This document shows positions 34,988-46,800 of a DNA stretch of 64,000 nt, piece by piece. Within the stretch, counting starts at the first letter, position 1; every line of letters begins with the position of its first letter. The stretch is from Populus alba (taxonomy: Eukaryota; Streptophyta; Magnoliopsida; Malpighiales; Salicaceae). The DNA lies in the NCBI RefSeq assembly GCF_005239225.2, contig NC_133288.1, positions 10,670,169 to 10,734,168 on the forward strand, written 5' to 3'. Position numbers and translations under genes: made by a program. A model generated the notes under the pieces. The model was not told the DNA's origin. It saw nothing but the letters and a program-made list of their open reading frames with translations, and ran no database searches.

Positions 34988-35487
34988 NNNNNNNNNNNNN
35001 NNNNNNNNNNNNNNNNNNNNNNNNNNNNNNNNNNNNNNNNNNNNNNNNNNNNNNNNNNNNNNNNNNNNNNNNNNNNNNNNNNNNNNNNNNNNNNNNNNNN
35101 NNNNNNNNNNNNNNNNNNNNNNNNNNNNNNNNNNNNNNNNNNNNNNNNNNNNNNNNNNNNNNNNNNNNNNNNNNNNNNNNNNNNNNNNNNNNNNNNNNNN
35201 NNNNNNNNNNNNNNNNNNNNNNNNNNNNNNNNNNNNNNNNNNNNNNNNNNNNNNNNNNNNNNNNNNNNNNNNNNNNNNNNNNNNNNNNNNNNNNNNNNNN
35301 NNNNNNNNNNNNNNNNNNNNNNNNNNNNNNNNNNNNNNNNNNNNNNNNNNNNNNNNNNNNNNNNNNNNNNNNNNNNNNNNNNNNNNNNNNNNNNNNNNNN
35401 NNNNNNNNNNNNNNNNNNNNNNNNNNNNNNNNNNNNNNNNNNNNNNNNNNNNNNNNNNNNNNNNNNNNNNNNNNNNNNNNNNNNNNN
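34988..35487. other. Assembly gap (500 N)
   Basis: Exactly 500 undefined bases, a size typical of an arbitrary scaffold placeholder. The real length is unknown. It lies at the edge of repetitive LTR sequence, which probably caused the break. Confidence 0.98.
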
Positions 35488-35507
35488 TAAGGGCAACATG
35501 ATTAGAA

Positions 35508-35720
35508 GTTTTTGGGGTTTAATTAAACTTTTAAATTAATTTAATTAATCCAATCAAGGTTTTAATTGGAGAATTAATAAGTTTTGAGACTTAATTGAAC
35601 TTGGAATTAATTTAATTAATCCAATCTAGGGTTTAATTGGAGAATTGATAAGTTTTTGAGACTTAATTAAGATTGGAATTAATTTAATTAATGAAATCAG
35701 GGGCTTAATTGAAAAATTAT
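35508..35720 (+). repeat. Tandem ~70-bp repeats in LTR upstream part
   Basis: About three units share 'GGAATTAATTTAATTAAT', GGGTTTAATTGGAGAATT and AAGTTTTGAGACTTAATT in that order. They sit directly beside the assembly gap. Confidence 0.8.
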
Positions 35721-36964
35721 CAAAGTATAGGGCTGATTCTGGTAAATGTTGCAAGAAATTAACATCCAGGGACTGTTTTTGTAAAATTCAACTGAAATGC
35801 AGGGGTCCAATTAAAGTTTATCCAAGGGCTTGATTACAGAAATGTCAAAACTGCAAGGACCAAATTATAAATAGCAGCTGAATGGGAAAACGTAGCCGTT
35901 TCTTCGACAAAACTGTTCACCGTCTTCTTCCTCCCTTTCATCAGTTTCCAGCCAACGCTTAAGTTTCATCATTGAAGGCGCTTAAAGGGTCGGTTACAGG
36001 GCATTTAGGAGGCCGGCCGTTACCACTGATTTTGGCCTTATAAAAGGAGAGGAATCGCAGCCAACAGGGGGGGATTTTGGACTGAAAAGGGGACGAAAAA
36101 CCAGAGAAAAAGGGTAGAACCGAGGGAAGAAAAAGCCATGCACGACAAGGGGGGTGAAGACAGACGAAAAAAAGAAGAGAAGGAAGGAGGAGGAAGACGC
36201 AGGGGATTTGAACGAGAAAACCAGAGAGGGGCAGAGGAACGAGCAGAGGAAACCAGCTAGAAAAGAACCGAGCAAACCGAAGGAAGGCCAAGAACCAGAG
36301 AAGAAAACAGGAGGGACGCAGAGGAAAAACGAACGCAGGAGACAGAGAACGAGAGCAAGAAAACAGAGAGAGTAAGCGACTGGAAACAAAAAAAAAAAAA
36401 AAAAAACAGGGGACGAACAGGCCAAGAACCGGAGAAGAAAACAGGGGGGCAGAAGACAGAAACAAAAAAAAACACAGAGGAGGTGCGAAAGACGAAACAG
36501 GGGGAAGACGGACAGAGTGGAGCACAGAACCGTGGAAACACAGAGGAGGGAGGAATAAACAGAGAAAGACTAAGAGGGGGAGGAACGAGCAGGGAAAACC
36601 AAAACAGAAGAGAAAAAGGGGGAAGACAGAGGGGGAACGACGATCGGGATCTTCATCTCCGCCTCCGGCAGCACCAGAACCAGGTAAGTATTTTCTTCTC
36701 TCCTTTGCATTATAATTCACAGCTATGAATTATAATTCACTTGCTACAGTGAATTATAATTCAATTCTTTTCTTATTTCTGTAGTTGAACGTAAAACCCG
36801 GTCACTGGACCCAGCACAAATATAAATAAAAAAATAGAAAGTATAGAAATAAAAAATTTTACATGTTTCATAGAAAGAATTTATTTTTATCAACTTATTC
36901 ACTAATATCAGGATAGGAAAAAAATATATATATATATATATATATTGATTTTTTTTATGGCTAT

Positions 36965-37115
36965 GAATTTTTACCAACGCCAGAGTTGGAATTATTCGTG
37001 GTGGAATTTTTTACCAAACGCCAGAGTTGAAATTATTCGAGGTTGGAATTTTTACCAACGCTAAAGTTGGAATTATTCGAGATCGAATATTCACTGGCGT
37101 CAGAGTCAGGAATAT
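36965..37115 (+). repeat. Tandem ~48-bp repeats near LTR 3' end
   Basis: Three to four diverged units are built on 'TTTTTACCAACGCCAGAGTT' followed by GGAATTATTCG. Confidence 0.8.
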
Positions 37116-37405
37116 TATAAACAAATCATCATAGCATAAGTGAATAAATATTTAGCAATTTAAGACAAAATCAGCAATGTAGTTTGCCTTAGGTAAAACG
37201 TTTAAGGGGTGATAATATATTCCATTTTACTTAACCAGTCCCGTACCAAAGAATCTCTGTTGACCAGTTAGGGTTTCCAGTGATCATAATAGTAGGTGGC
37301 GACTCCTCAAATAAAACATTTTTTCTAAAAGAACAAGATGCCAAAAATCTTCTTTAAAAATAATCAAGTATTATTTTTAGGGTTGCCGCAATGTCGGGTG
37401 TGACA

Positions 37406-38405
37406 AAAACCAAGAACAAAAATTAAAAATCAAAAGAATAACAACCAAAATAGAAATCTACATAAGTTAGAAGACAACTCTAAAATTTTGCATGGCCAAC
37501 AAGAATTTTAAAATGATGAAAGAGAAAAAAAAAAGTGATAATGGTAACAAAATGTCACCAGGGACAATATATGGTGCCTATAAAAAAAGAGGACATAGCA
37601 TTGCTTTCAATGACATGATGAAAATGGTATTCAAACTGTCGAGAAGCATCACACACGACGTTCAAAAAGCATTCGTGCCTTCACACATGCCAACCATTTT
37701 TTATTTTTTTATTTTTTTTACAAATACCAAATTGCCCCTTAGTTGACCAAACAATAACAAAAAAATTATTGTGAAAATACAAAAAATCCATTTGAGATAA
37801 GTTTTAATTTTTTTAACTTTCAAATGCATTTTGATAGTTTAATGTTCTTTTTATTTTCTATATTTATGAAAATACCAAATTTCCCCTAAAATGAACTGTT
37901 AATAATGAAAAAACCACTGTGAAAATAAATAAAAAAGCCATTGGATGTTAATTTTAAATTTTTTTACTTTTAAGGATATTTTTATTTTTTTATTTTGCTT
38001 TTAAAATAAAAAATAAAAAATATTTTCAATCAATTTAATAATATCTAGTGCGTCTTTGTAGAAAGATATCAACGTCCCAGTATTCAATTTAATATACAAG
38101 GAATTCAAGTCAATAAGTAAAATTAAAATGTAAACGATATGATTTAAATAATATGATTATTAATCTTAACTATTGGTTTGGTTGAAAAGATATGTTTTAT
38201 TCGTTAACTTCATGGATTTATACTTTAGCATACCTTGAATGCACAAAATGCTTCTTTAAAGTGATTTATAAAAGCCATTTAAGCTCGATGGATGTGTAAA
38301 ATGGCTTCAGAAACTTTTTACCTTTACCCTTACCATTATTAAATAAATAAATAAAAGCGAACAATGATGCTCAAAGAGCATGAGAAATCTTTTTTTTTTT
38401 TTTCA
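37406..38405. other. Intergenic DNA with a decayed tandem duplication
   Basis: Two diverged direct copies at about 37718-37855 and 37868-38000 share AATACCAAAT.(G/T)CCCCT, ATTGTGAAAAT/ACTGTGAAAAT and a T-rich tail. No gene is recognised. A 3'-partial duplication of the neighbouring Gly-rich gene begins at about 38410. Confidence 0.5.
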
Positions 38406-38540
38406 TAGAAGTAACTCCACTAAAGTTTTTAACGTCCTCCTCCACCACCTTCACCACAACCTCCTCCACCAGCTCCTCCACAAACACCTCCACCAGCTCC
38501 AGGAAAGCCCCCCAGACTGTAAATAACTCCACTAAAGTTT

Positions 38541-38798
38541 TCAACATCCTCCTCCACCACCACCTCCACCAGCTGCTACTCCAGCTGCTGCAGCTGATGC
38601 AGCTGCTACTCCAGATCCGGGACTGCTGTGGCCTCCACCTCCGGCTGAATCACTATCACCACATGCGAATATGACCATGGAAATAATTGACAAGGAAACC
38701 ACAATCATGCATAACAACAGAAAAGCCTCGGAGGAATCAAGCAGGAAGCCTGCTTCTGAATGGACACTGCCTTCATGAACTATGAACTCTCTCGCCAT
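38541..38798 (-). CDS. Small glycine-rich single-pass membrane protein, function unknown
   Basis: The 85-residue frame starts 'MAREFIVHEGSVHSEAGFLL'. It has a hydrophobic membrane segment at about residues 27-46 (AFLLLCMIVVSLSIISMVIF) and a C-terminal tail rich in Gly, Ala and Ser that ends in a Gly run and Cys. On the minus strand a TATATAAA box lies about 70 bp before the ATG, a reasonable promoter distance. I do not recognise the family; plant genomes hold many small Gly-rich membrane proteins of this plan. Downstream (38410-38520) part of the C-terminal/3' region is repeated: a (GGTGGAGGAG)-like run, then AAAACTTTAGTGGAGTTA as at 38526-38543. This suggests local duplication. The composition before the Gly tail is not random, which argues for a real gene, but it could be recently inactive. 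Confidence 0.6.
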   Translation of the reverse strand: MAREFIVHEGSVHSEAGFLLDSSEAFLLLCMIVVSLSIISMVIFACGDSDSAGGGGHSSPGSGVAAASAAAAGVAAGGGGGGGGC

Positions 38799-38867
38799 CT
38801 TAATTTCCTAAGATATATGCTCCTAACACAAGGCTTGCTATAGCTCTAATATGTTATTACTAAGACC

Positions 38868-38877
38868 ATTTTATATA
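38868..38877 (-). promoter_or_regulatory. TATA box of the Gly-rich gene
   Basis: The minus strand reads GTATATAAAA about 70 bp upstream of the ATG at 38798. Confidence 0.5.
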
Positions 38878-39284
38878 CAAACTTGCTGGAATATTGAATT
38901 GCCTTAATTTGCTTAAGGAAGAGGATAACTTGGTGGACTTGTCAAACGTTTTAGTATTACTAAAACAATTTAATTATATTCAAACTTGGTGGACTGGTCC
39001 ATGTTTTCGGCAAAAAAGAAACAAAACTCAGATCAATTTTTTTTCTTTTCATTTTCATGTTGAGATGTTATCATTTTCTTCTATTATATTTGTTCAGTAC
39101 TACCTTCAAAATTTAAATCAATGATTAGGCTTGCTAGTATAGTTGTTTAATTGAAGGTTTGTCATGAATCATAATTTAAGTTTTCGTTCGTAAGATTTCT
39201 GAGACATAGAAGGGGCTTCCCTTGAAACGTTGTAAGAAGAAATTAAAAAAAAAAAAAAAAAAAAGTACGATGACATGTAAGTTT

Positions 39285-39425
39285 TTATAGACATTGTTAC
39301 CGACAAAACTATTGTTAGATTCAAATAGTCAAGCTATACAGTGACATGTCACTTATACTGATAAAATTGCCGATGTATTTATAGACAGAAAAATTATGTT
39401 GGTAAATCCATCGGTAATATTTAAT
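39285..39425. repeat. Degenerate CACTA-like subterminal motifs outside the main element
   Basis: TTACCGAC (about 39298), GCCGATG (39370) and 'AAATCCATCGGTAATAT' (39403) resemble the ACCGACGGA/TCCGTCGGT repeats of the adjacent CACTA element but lie outside its TIR. They may be the remains of an older related element. Confidence 0.4.
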
Positions 39426-39529
39426 ATATGACCTAGCCCTCTCCCTTCCCTATTTTTTTTTTTTTGCACAAAAAATATATATATATATATAAAAGTTACA
39501 CTACAAGATTTCACAGTTTTACCGACGGA

Positions 39530-39975
39530 AATATTCCGTCGGTGTGTGATAGAACGTTCGTCGGTAAAGTATTTACCAACTATATTACCGACGGAATAAT
39601 CCCGTCGGAATACCTTTTGTCGGTGATTCCACATTCCGTCGCTATATCGGTCGGTAATACAAAAAAAACATTTACCGACGGTTTTACCGACGGACCGTGC
39701 GCGCCAAAAAAAAAAGTTTCCCGCTTGGAATATACCGACGGAATATGTTCCGTCGGTGTTATGTAAATACCGACGGACTACATCCGTCGGCAAAAGTGTC
39801 GGTGATATTTCATACCGACCGAATAAATCCGTCTGTAAATTCGTCGGTATAAAATTATTTCCATCGGTGATGGGATGGAATACCGCAGACACTGTCCAAT
39901 GCCGACGGATTATTTCCGTCGGTGAATATGTCGGTGATGGGTGTCCAATGCCGACGGATTTTTTCCGTCGGTAAA
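39530..39975. repeat. CACTA left subterminal repeat array
   Basis: More than a dozen copies of ACCGACGGA or TCCGTCGGT in alternating orientation, often as hairpins with a 5-15 base spacer. In En/Spm such subterminal repeats are bound by the TNPA protein. Confidence 0.92.
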
Positions 39976-40129
39976 TCCCTGTGTAATTTTTTTTTTAATT
40001 ATTTAGAAAAAAATAATATAAATTAATAGTAATACAAACCAATTATGCAAATAAAATTTATATTAAGCAACAAAAACTCAAAGTTAAATAATATTCATTA
40101 CAAAATGAATGTGTTTAAAAAAAAAACAA

Positions 40130-41855
40130 TTAATATAAAGGTGGAGGAGGAGGAGGAGGAGGGTGGGGGTTAGGCGGCCAAAAAGGATTAGGCGCACATG
40201 TTCCACCTTGTGTCATGTTCATGACCATTTGACGAAGCTCTTCATAGGCCGCTCTTTGTTGTTCAGACTCTGCTCTGCGTTGTTCGTCCGCCAATCTGTG
40301 TTGTTCGTTCGCCAATCTTTGCTCTTCTTTGAGTTGTGTGTACGCCTCTGATAGGTGGTCGCACCTTTGCTGCAAGGCCACAAACTCCTTAGATTGGGAG
40401 CTCGATACAGATTGGGAGCTCCCACCGGTTGAAGCAGTACCGGTCGACCGCAACTTGGCAGCGGTAGTGTTGGAGAGCCCGTAAACCCGATTTTTATCGG
40501 GTCCACCTGACGATCCAGCCTCCATCCACAAATCCGGATCGAATTCCGAATGGGTCGAAGGATCATCCCCGTATCTCTCCCTCAACCGATTATTATAGGT
40601 CTCCTGAAAAAAAAAATCATATTCAATACAATAAACATGATAATAACTTATAAAATAAAATGGTTGAACAAACACACCACAAACTGTTGAGCACGGTTGT
40701 CAACGAACTGTTGCGTCCCCTTTTGGCGGTCATGACTCCGCACGTGCGTCTCCACAAACAGCTCCATAGGGCTCGGCTCACGTCCAAGAGACGTAGCCTA
40801 TATATAATGAAACAAATGTATTAACAACAAATTAATTGAACGATATATTTCATTTAAATTAATCTTACCATCCGTTTCGCATGTGCAGCAAACGGAACGG
40901 AGCCGCCGGTGTGCGTTGTAACCGAGCCATGAATTTGTCGATTCCGGTTGTCGGCACCGGACTGTGAGCGTCGAGTGAACCGCTCAGACGTCACGTGCTG
41001 AAGATAGTGCGGCCATATATCTTCCGGGATGTATATTGGTTTGAAATCCCTCCAAACCGCAATATCGTTCCAGCCTTGTAACCCCTTATCCCTCGCTGTT
41101 TTTTTTGCTTTTTTCTGGGCGTCATACCAAAAATCACGCAACCTAATTCACGCACGAAAAAATTACATTTCAAAACATAAATAATTATGTAAAAAAAAGT
41201 CGTATTGTTTTCGATGTTACCTAATTGCCGCGTGATTTTCCCACACCTTCCTCACAACACTGTCATGTTCATCATCCCAGCAAAATCGATGCTGTATATA
41301 AAAAAATAATCTTTTAAAATGTTAATAAATTATTTACAATTATAACTTGAATTTATTAGAAATAAGCTGAAAATTATATATTAACACGAACCTCAAATCT
41401 ACGAAACCATACATTGATTTGAGGCATCCATTCAGGATGTCTGGATATCTGACTCCATTGAAACAATGGAATCTCCATCGACGCTTTAAACGCCGATGAT
41501 ATTAATCGGGCGGCCTCAATGTTTGTGAACCTGAAAAGAAATGAAATTAATTTGTGATTACTTCATAAATTATGTTTTAAATTTGTTTTTTATATATATA
41601 AAAAAAACTAAAACATTAACAAACTTACATTGAAAGATCGTCCTTCCACTGTGCCTCGAACTGGCGGGTAAATTGATTCCGCTTCGAAGGCATGCCGCGT
41701 CTGCGATGTGAAACATCGCTGGAAGAGGCAGCATCGGTTGACGGCGCAGGTGGTGTAGGTGCCTCTTCTTGAGAGGCACCTAAGGAAACATCATCATCGC
41801 TGCTAGACGAACTTGATTCGACTAGACGACCAGCTCTGGTTTTCATTTTGCGCAT
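40130..41855 (-). CDS. TNPA-like CACTA protein (Transposase_24 type), intact
   Basis: Six exons on the minus strand join without stops into 434 aa: 41855-41629, 41530-41392, 41291-41221, 41142-40869, 40797-40678, 40603-40130. All five introns are GT-AG and the phases fit (1305 coding bases). The product starts 'MRKMKTRAGRLVESSSSSSD'. It has 'WMPQINVWFRRFE', then 'RDFWYDAQKKAKKTARD', 'FKPIYIPEDIWPHYLQH' and 'SPMELFVETHVRS', a pattern typical of the plant Ptta/En/Spm protein family. It ends with a Gln/Glu/Arg coiled coil (LANEQHRLADEQRRAESEQQ) and a Pro-rich tail. Its expected role is DNA binding at the subterminal repeats and regulation or assistance of transposition. Donor-like GGTATGT signals at about 42514 and 42632 suggest leader introns. 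Confidence 0.85.
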
Positions 41856-41879
41856 CTAAACAATTTTATATTAATAATT

Positions 41880-42640
41880 GTATAATAAAATTCAAAAGTT
41901 AAAAAAAAATCGGCAGCACCTCCCCTATACTGGATACTACCCAAATTCACAAACCTGCAAATATTAACAATAGTCACAACCAATCGAACCAATCTATACT
42001 AATTATTCCAACATATTCAACTATTAATCCTTACAATTCAATAAATTCAAAACAATAAAAAATATGACAAAAAATATATTCAATAAATTCAACAAATTAT
42101 AATTCAACAAATTAATAATTACAATTCAACATTAACAATTATAATTCAAAAAATTCAAAAAATATTCAAATATTCAACTTTAACTAATTCTAAGTTAAAT
42201 TAACTAATAGCAATTCTAACAACACAACAACAAAAAATTTTCAATAAATTCAACAATTAAATTCAATTATTCAACAATTAAATTCACAAATATTCAAAAA
42301 ATTCAAAAAATATTAAAAAAATATTCAAATATTCAACTTTAACTAATTCTAAGTTAAATTAACTAATAACAATTCTAACAACACAACAACAAAAAATATT
42401 TCAATAAATTCAACAATTAAATTCAATTATTCAACAATTAAATTCATAAATATTCAACAAATTCAAAAAATATTCAAAAAATTCAAAAAAAAAAGAACGA
42501 AATATACATACCTTAATAATGTGTCAAATTCAAAACTTTATCTACATTGCAACAAAAAACACCAACACAACAAAAATAAAAACAACTAAAAATAAAATAA
42601 AATAAAATAAATTAGAAAAAAAAACACATACCTTTTAATA
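41880..42640 (-). other. AT-rich leader/intron of the TNPA-like gene
   Basis: No coding. It contains two direct copies (about 42165-42290 and 42315-42440) of a ~150-bp unit with 'TTTAACTAATTCTAAGTTAA'. On the minus strand two AAG|GTATGT donors suggest that this is spliced out of the 5' leader. Confidence 0.5.
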
Positions 42641-42806
42641 TAATGAAGATTTACAACATCAAATCTTGCTAGAGATTAAAGGTGAAAGTGTTTAAGGATT
42701 GAGGTGAAAAAAATGAAAAATCTAAGGTGAAAAACGGAGGAGAAGCAAAGCGGCGGAGAGAAGAAGAAAAAATGAGGCGAAGCGGCGGGGCTGGAACTTA
42801 TAGGTC

Positions 42807-43690
42807 AATTTTACCGATGGAATCACCGACGGAATTCACCTCCGTCGGTAACAGGGCAAAATTCCGTCGGTAACAGGTAAAAATTCCGTCGGTATTTTTT
42901 GAATTTCGCTCCGAATTTTTAAAAGCCCTCCAAATTTTTCGTAGTCCGTCGGTGATTCCGTCGGTAATCTGACAAGTTCAGAGGCGCAATTAACGCACTT
43001 TGGAAAACGTGCAGTCCGTCGGTAATTCTGTCGGTAATATGTGTAACCGACAAATTACCGACGGACCTACTCCGTCGGTAATTAGGTGTTGGTGGCATTT
43101 CGCGTAAATATTTTTGAACTCTCTGTGAGGTACCGACGGATGATTATCCGTCGGTATGGACGTCGGTGATTGTGGCATTTTGTTGTAAATATTTTCGAAC
43201 TCTCTGTGAGCTACCGACGGATAAATATCCGTCGGTATGGACGTCGGTGATTGTGGCATTTTGTTGTAAATATTTTTGAACTTTCTGTGAGATACCGACG
43301 GATAAATATCCGTCGGTATGGACGTCGGTGATTGTGGCATTTTGTTGTAAATATTTTCGAACTCTCTGTGAGATACCGACGGATAATTATCCGTCGGTAT
43401 GGACGTCGGTGATGGTGGCATTTTGTTGTAAATATTTTCGAACTCTCTGTTAGATACCGACGGACTAGAATCCGTCGGTGTATGTGTCGGTGAAGCCGTC
43501 GGTAATGTCGTCGGTGGTGGTGGCATTTCGCGTAATTAATTTCGAACTCTCTATGAGATACCGACGGACTAGAATCCGTCGGTGTATGTGTCGGTGAAGC
43601 CGTCGGTAATGTCGTCGGTGGTGGTGGCATTTCGCGTAATTAATTTCGAACACTCTATGAGATACCGACGGATCACTATCCGTCGGTAAG
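42807..43690. repeat. Internal subterminal-type palindrome array of the CACTA element
   Basis: The right part (about 43080-43690) is a tandem array of ~90-bp units, each with a TACCGACGGAT..ATCCGTCGGTA hairpin, GACGTCGGTGAT or GTGTCGGTGAAG, then 'GTGGCATTTTGTTGTAAATA' or TGGCATTTCGCG. The left part (42807-43080) has single palindromes. On the minus strand a TATAAG box (about 42796) and a purine/pyrimidine leader follow, just before the TNPA-like gene. It also lies beyond the 3' end of the transposase gene. A 178-codon Pro/Thr/Ser frame in antisense is repeat-encoded. Confidence 0.9.
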
Positions 43691-43884
43691 ATTGCATGAT
43701 GCAGGAAAGGTTGTCTTTGTATTGCCTGTTTACCTTCCTGCAGAAACTTAACTGATAAACTGTCCATCACATAAACACAATAACCACATTGCTTAAACAG
43801 TAAATATTTTGTTTTACAAAATACATCATCAATAATCTAAATTACATGAGACAAATGTTTTTACATAGGGCTTCATTTTCATAA

Positions 43885-46800
43885 TTAGTCGGAATTTTCT
43901 TCTTCTTCCTCGTCAATTGAATTGTCATCATCTTCATCGCAATCTTCAATATGGATATCATCTTCTTCATCGACATTTGCTTGTCCGCTAGAGCTGAGAA
44001 CAACATTCAACTCCTCTCCGTCAATATCAACAAGACTATCATCGAGAACTCGAAAATTTGAATTTTCTTCCAATTCAATCGAAGGAGCAACTCGATATGG
44101 TTCAACCAACTCACGAACTTGAAAGACTTCATCTCGCACACTTGTGTCTTCGTTCTCATCCTGAACAACCTCGACACGACCCCGTGGTTTCGTTTTTAAA
44201 ACGGACAACCAATCAACTCTTGAACGATCCTTTCTAAATGAAGGGGTGTATGTGTAATAAACTTGTTGACATTGCTTTGCGAAAACAAAGACATCGTTTA
44301 TGTTGCGGAGTCTACCTTTTGAGTTGATTTCGACAAGACCATGGTGCGGATCAACTCTGATTCCTCTGTCCATCGTGTCATACCAATAGCATTTGAATAA
44401 AAACACTTTATTCTGCTCGCTATGATATTGCAGTTCGATGACCTCTTCTAATCTACCATAGTAGTCAACTTCTAACTAGCCACTTGTGGATCCCTTAACA
44501 CAAACACCGCAGTTGTATGTCTTTCTTCCTTGCCCATATTCTTCAGTATGGAAAACATATCCATTGACAAAATACCCGTTGTAGCACCTAACTTTTCTTT
44601 CAGGGCCGAGGCTTAGTGAAGACAATGATTTGGGTGCACTCCTTCCCATTTGATAAACCTTGTAAATATATGTAATTAAATGTACATCAATACACGGTAA
44701 ATGAACGAGAATCTCGTAATGACATGCATACGTTAGAATGAGTTTGTGATAGTGCTTACATGTGTTCTGAACCATGTGGCAAATTGTTCATCTTGTAATT
44801 GAAAGATCTGGGATTCGGTCAGCTGCGAGTTATTGGAGAGCAAATATTGTCGATGTTGCCTGCAAGTGATAATGAGTGTATGATATTATAATATATAATT
44901 AACAGTATATTACTGACAAAGTTTAATTACTATTACACATATATAGACTTACTGAATAAATGATCTCAGCTCATCACAGTTAAATAGAACATAGTTGTGT
45001 GCTTGTTTGAATTCTATTTCCGACAAATATCTTCCTCTTACGGCATTTTTAGGTGTGGGTCGTCCAGTATTGGAGAATATTGACAAGTTCCCACTAGAAG
45101 GCACTTCACCGCCATCGTCATGTCGTGGAACGCGATTGATTCTTGTTCTCAGATGAGGTTCGAAATAGTACGAGATAAATGTTGATATCTCTTCAACAAT
45201 ATAGGCCTCAGATATCGAAGCCTCAACATGCGCCTTGTTCTTAACCTTTTTTTTTAGATTAAACAAGTACCTGCATTGAATCCCATTGCAACTGTAATAT
45301 CTCACCGTTCGAATGGGTACATCCATCTATACTGGACCGGTCCTCCAGCTTTTGCCTCGAACGGTAGATGTATAGGGAGATGCTCCATTGAGTCAATAAA
45401 TGAAGGAGGGAATATCATCTCAAGTTTACATAGTATCTCGATGATATTCGTTTGAAGCATCTCAATGTGCTCAACATTCATCTTGCTGGAGCATATATCT
45501 CTGAAGAAATGACTGATCTCCGTTAGTGCATCCCATATTCCCTTTGGCAACAAATCACGAAAAGCTAATGGGATGAGTGTTTGCATAAACACGTGGCAGT
45601 CATGGCTCTTCATTCCATACAATCTGCAGTCCTCTATGTTAACAAGCCTTGATATGTTCGATGCATGTCCATCCGGGAAACGCAGACTCTTAAGCCATTT
45701 ATAGACTAGCAGTTGTGCGTTTTTCTCTAACACGAAGCTTGCCCTTGGTTTTGCAACCCGTGACTCGTCATAAACCAACTCCATATTTTTACTGTTACAG
45801 TATAAAGCTATATCCAATTTAGCCTTCATGTTGTCCTTTGTCTTCCCCTTCACATCCATGACGGTGTTGAAAATATTCTCAAACACGTTCTTTTCGATGT
45901 GCATGACGTCAAGGTTATGGCGGAGAAGATTAGTCTTCCAATACGGAAGCTCCCAAAAGATACTTCGCTTTACCCAATTATGGGTCAAACCAAAACCAGG
46001 AAACTTTTGCTTACCTGATTGAAGGCCAAACACAATGTCACCGTACTCTGATACAACATGATGCAATTCTTCACCAGAAAGACGCGGGGATGCAACATCT
46101 TTTTCAACTCTACCAACAAAGAAATCTTTTCTGTTTTTTCTGAACCTGTGATTAAGTGGCAAGAAGCGACGGTGACAGTAAAAAAAAGAAGCTTTACCTC
46201 CGTTTGCTAGCGTGAATGCCTTATTGTTTTCCATGCAGTATGGACATGCGAGTTTCCCATGCGTGCTCCAACCAGAAAGCATTCCATAAGCTGGAAAATC
46301 ACTGATAGTCCACATCAAAGCCGCCCTCATAAGGAAATTTTGTTTCCTCGATATATCATAAGTCAGAGATCCGGAGGACCACAACTGCGCCAGCTCATCT
46401 ATCAACTGTCGAAGACAAACATCTATATTCCGCCCCGGGCTGCTTGGACCGAGTATGACAGTAGATAGAAACATGAACTCCGGCCTCATACACATTCCCG
46501 GTGGCAAGTTATAAACTGTGAGAATGACCGGCCAACAAGAATAGGGAGCAGCAAATGACCCAAATGGGTTGAACCCGTCTGTACACAACCCAAGTCGAAC
46601 ATTCCTTGATTCAGCAGAAAAGTCCGGATGAACACTGTTAAAGCGTTTCCACGCTTCGCCGTCAGAAGGATGCACCATCACACCATCAACGGCATCGTGT
46701 GTTTGGTGCCATGTCATGTGCTCAGCAGTCCTTGGTGACATAAATAACCTCTGCAGTCTTGGTGTGATCGGGAAATATCTAAGTTTTTTATATGCCAGTT

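Larger units (their letters stand above)
35488..37405 (+). repeat. Gypsy-type LTR (+), 5' end lost in the gap
   Basis: The right end is TGTCGGGTGTGACA at 37392-37405, and the last 180 bp contain the same block as 9.4 kb and 49.9 kb (reverse orientation). TATA-like boxes lie at about 35868 (ATAAATAG) and 36040 (TATAAAAGG). A purine-rich leader (36050-36650) with a donor-like CAG|GTAAGT at 36682 follows. No primer-binding site follows 37405, so this may be a solo LTR. The long minus-strand Phe/Ser/Leu frame (35959-36720) is only the antisense of the purine tract. Confidence 0.6.

Noticed and set aside
34870..35501. Long open frames across 34870-35501 on both strands
   Set aside because: They are created by the run of N; no real sequence supports them.
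35959..36720. 253-codon minus-strand open frame rich in Phe, Ser, Leu and Cys
   Set aside because: It is the antisense of a purine-rich (GA/GGA) LTR leader, which rarely contains stop codons in reverse. Composition is repetitive and no domain is seen.
42990..43526. 178-codon Pro/Thr/Ser-rich minus-strand frame
   Set aside because: It is encoded by tandem palindromic repeats, changes frame between units, and lies between CACTA genes; no protein family matches.
43080..43690. Regularly spaced repeats resembling a CRISPR array
   Set aside because: The repeats are CACTA subterminal palindromes in a plant transposon, and the spacers are themselves repeated; no cas genes.
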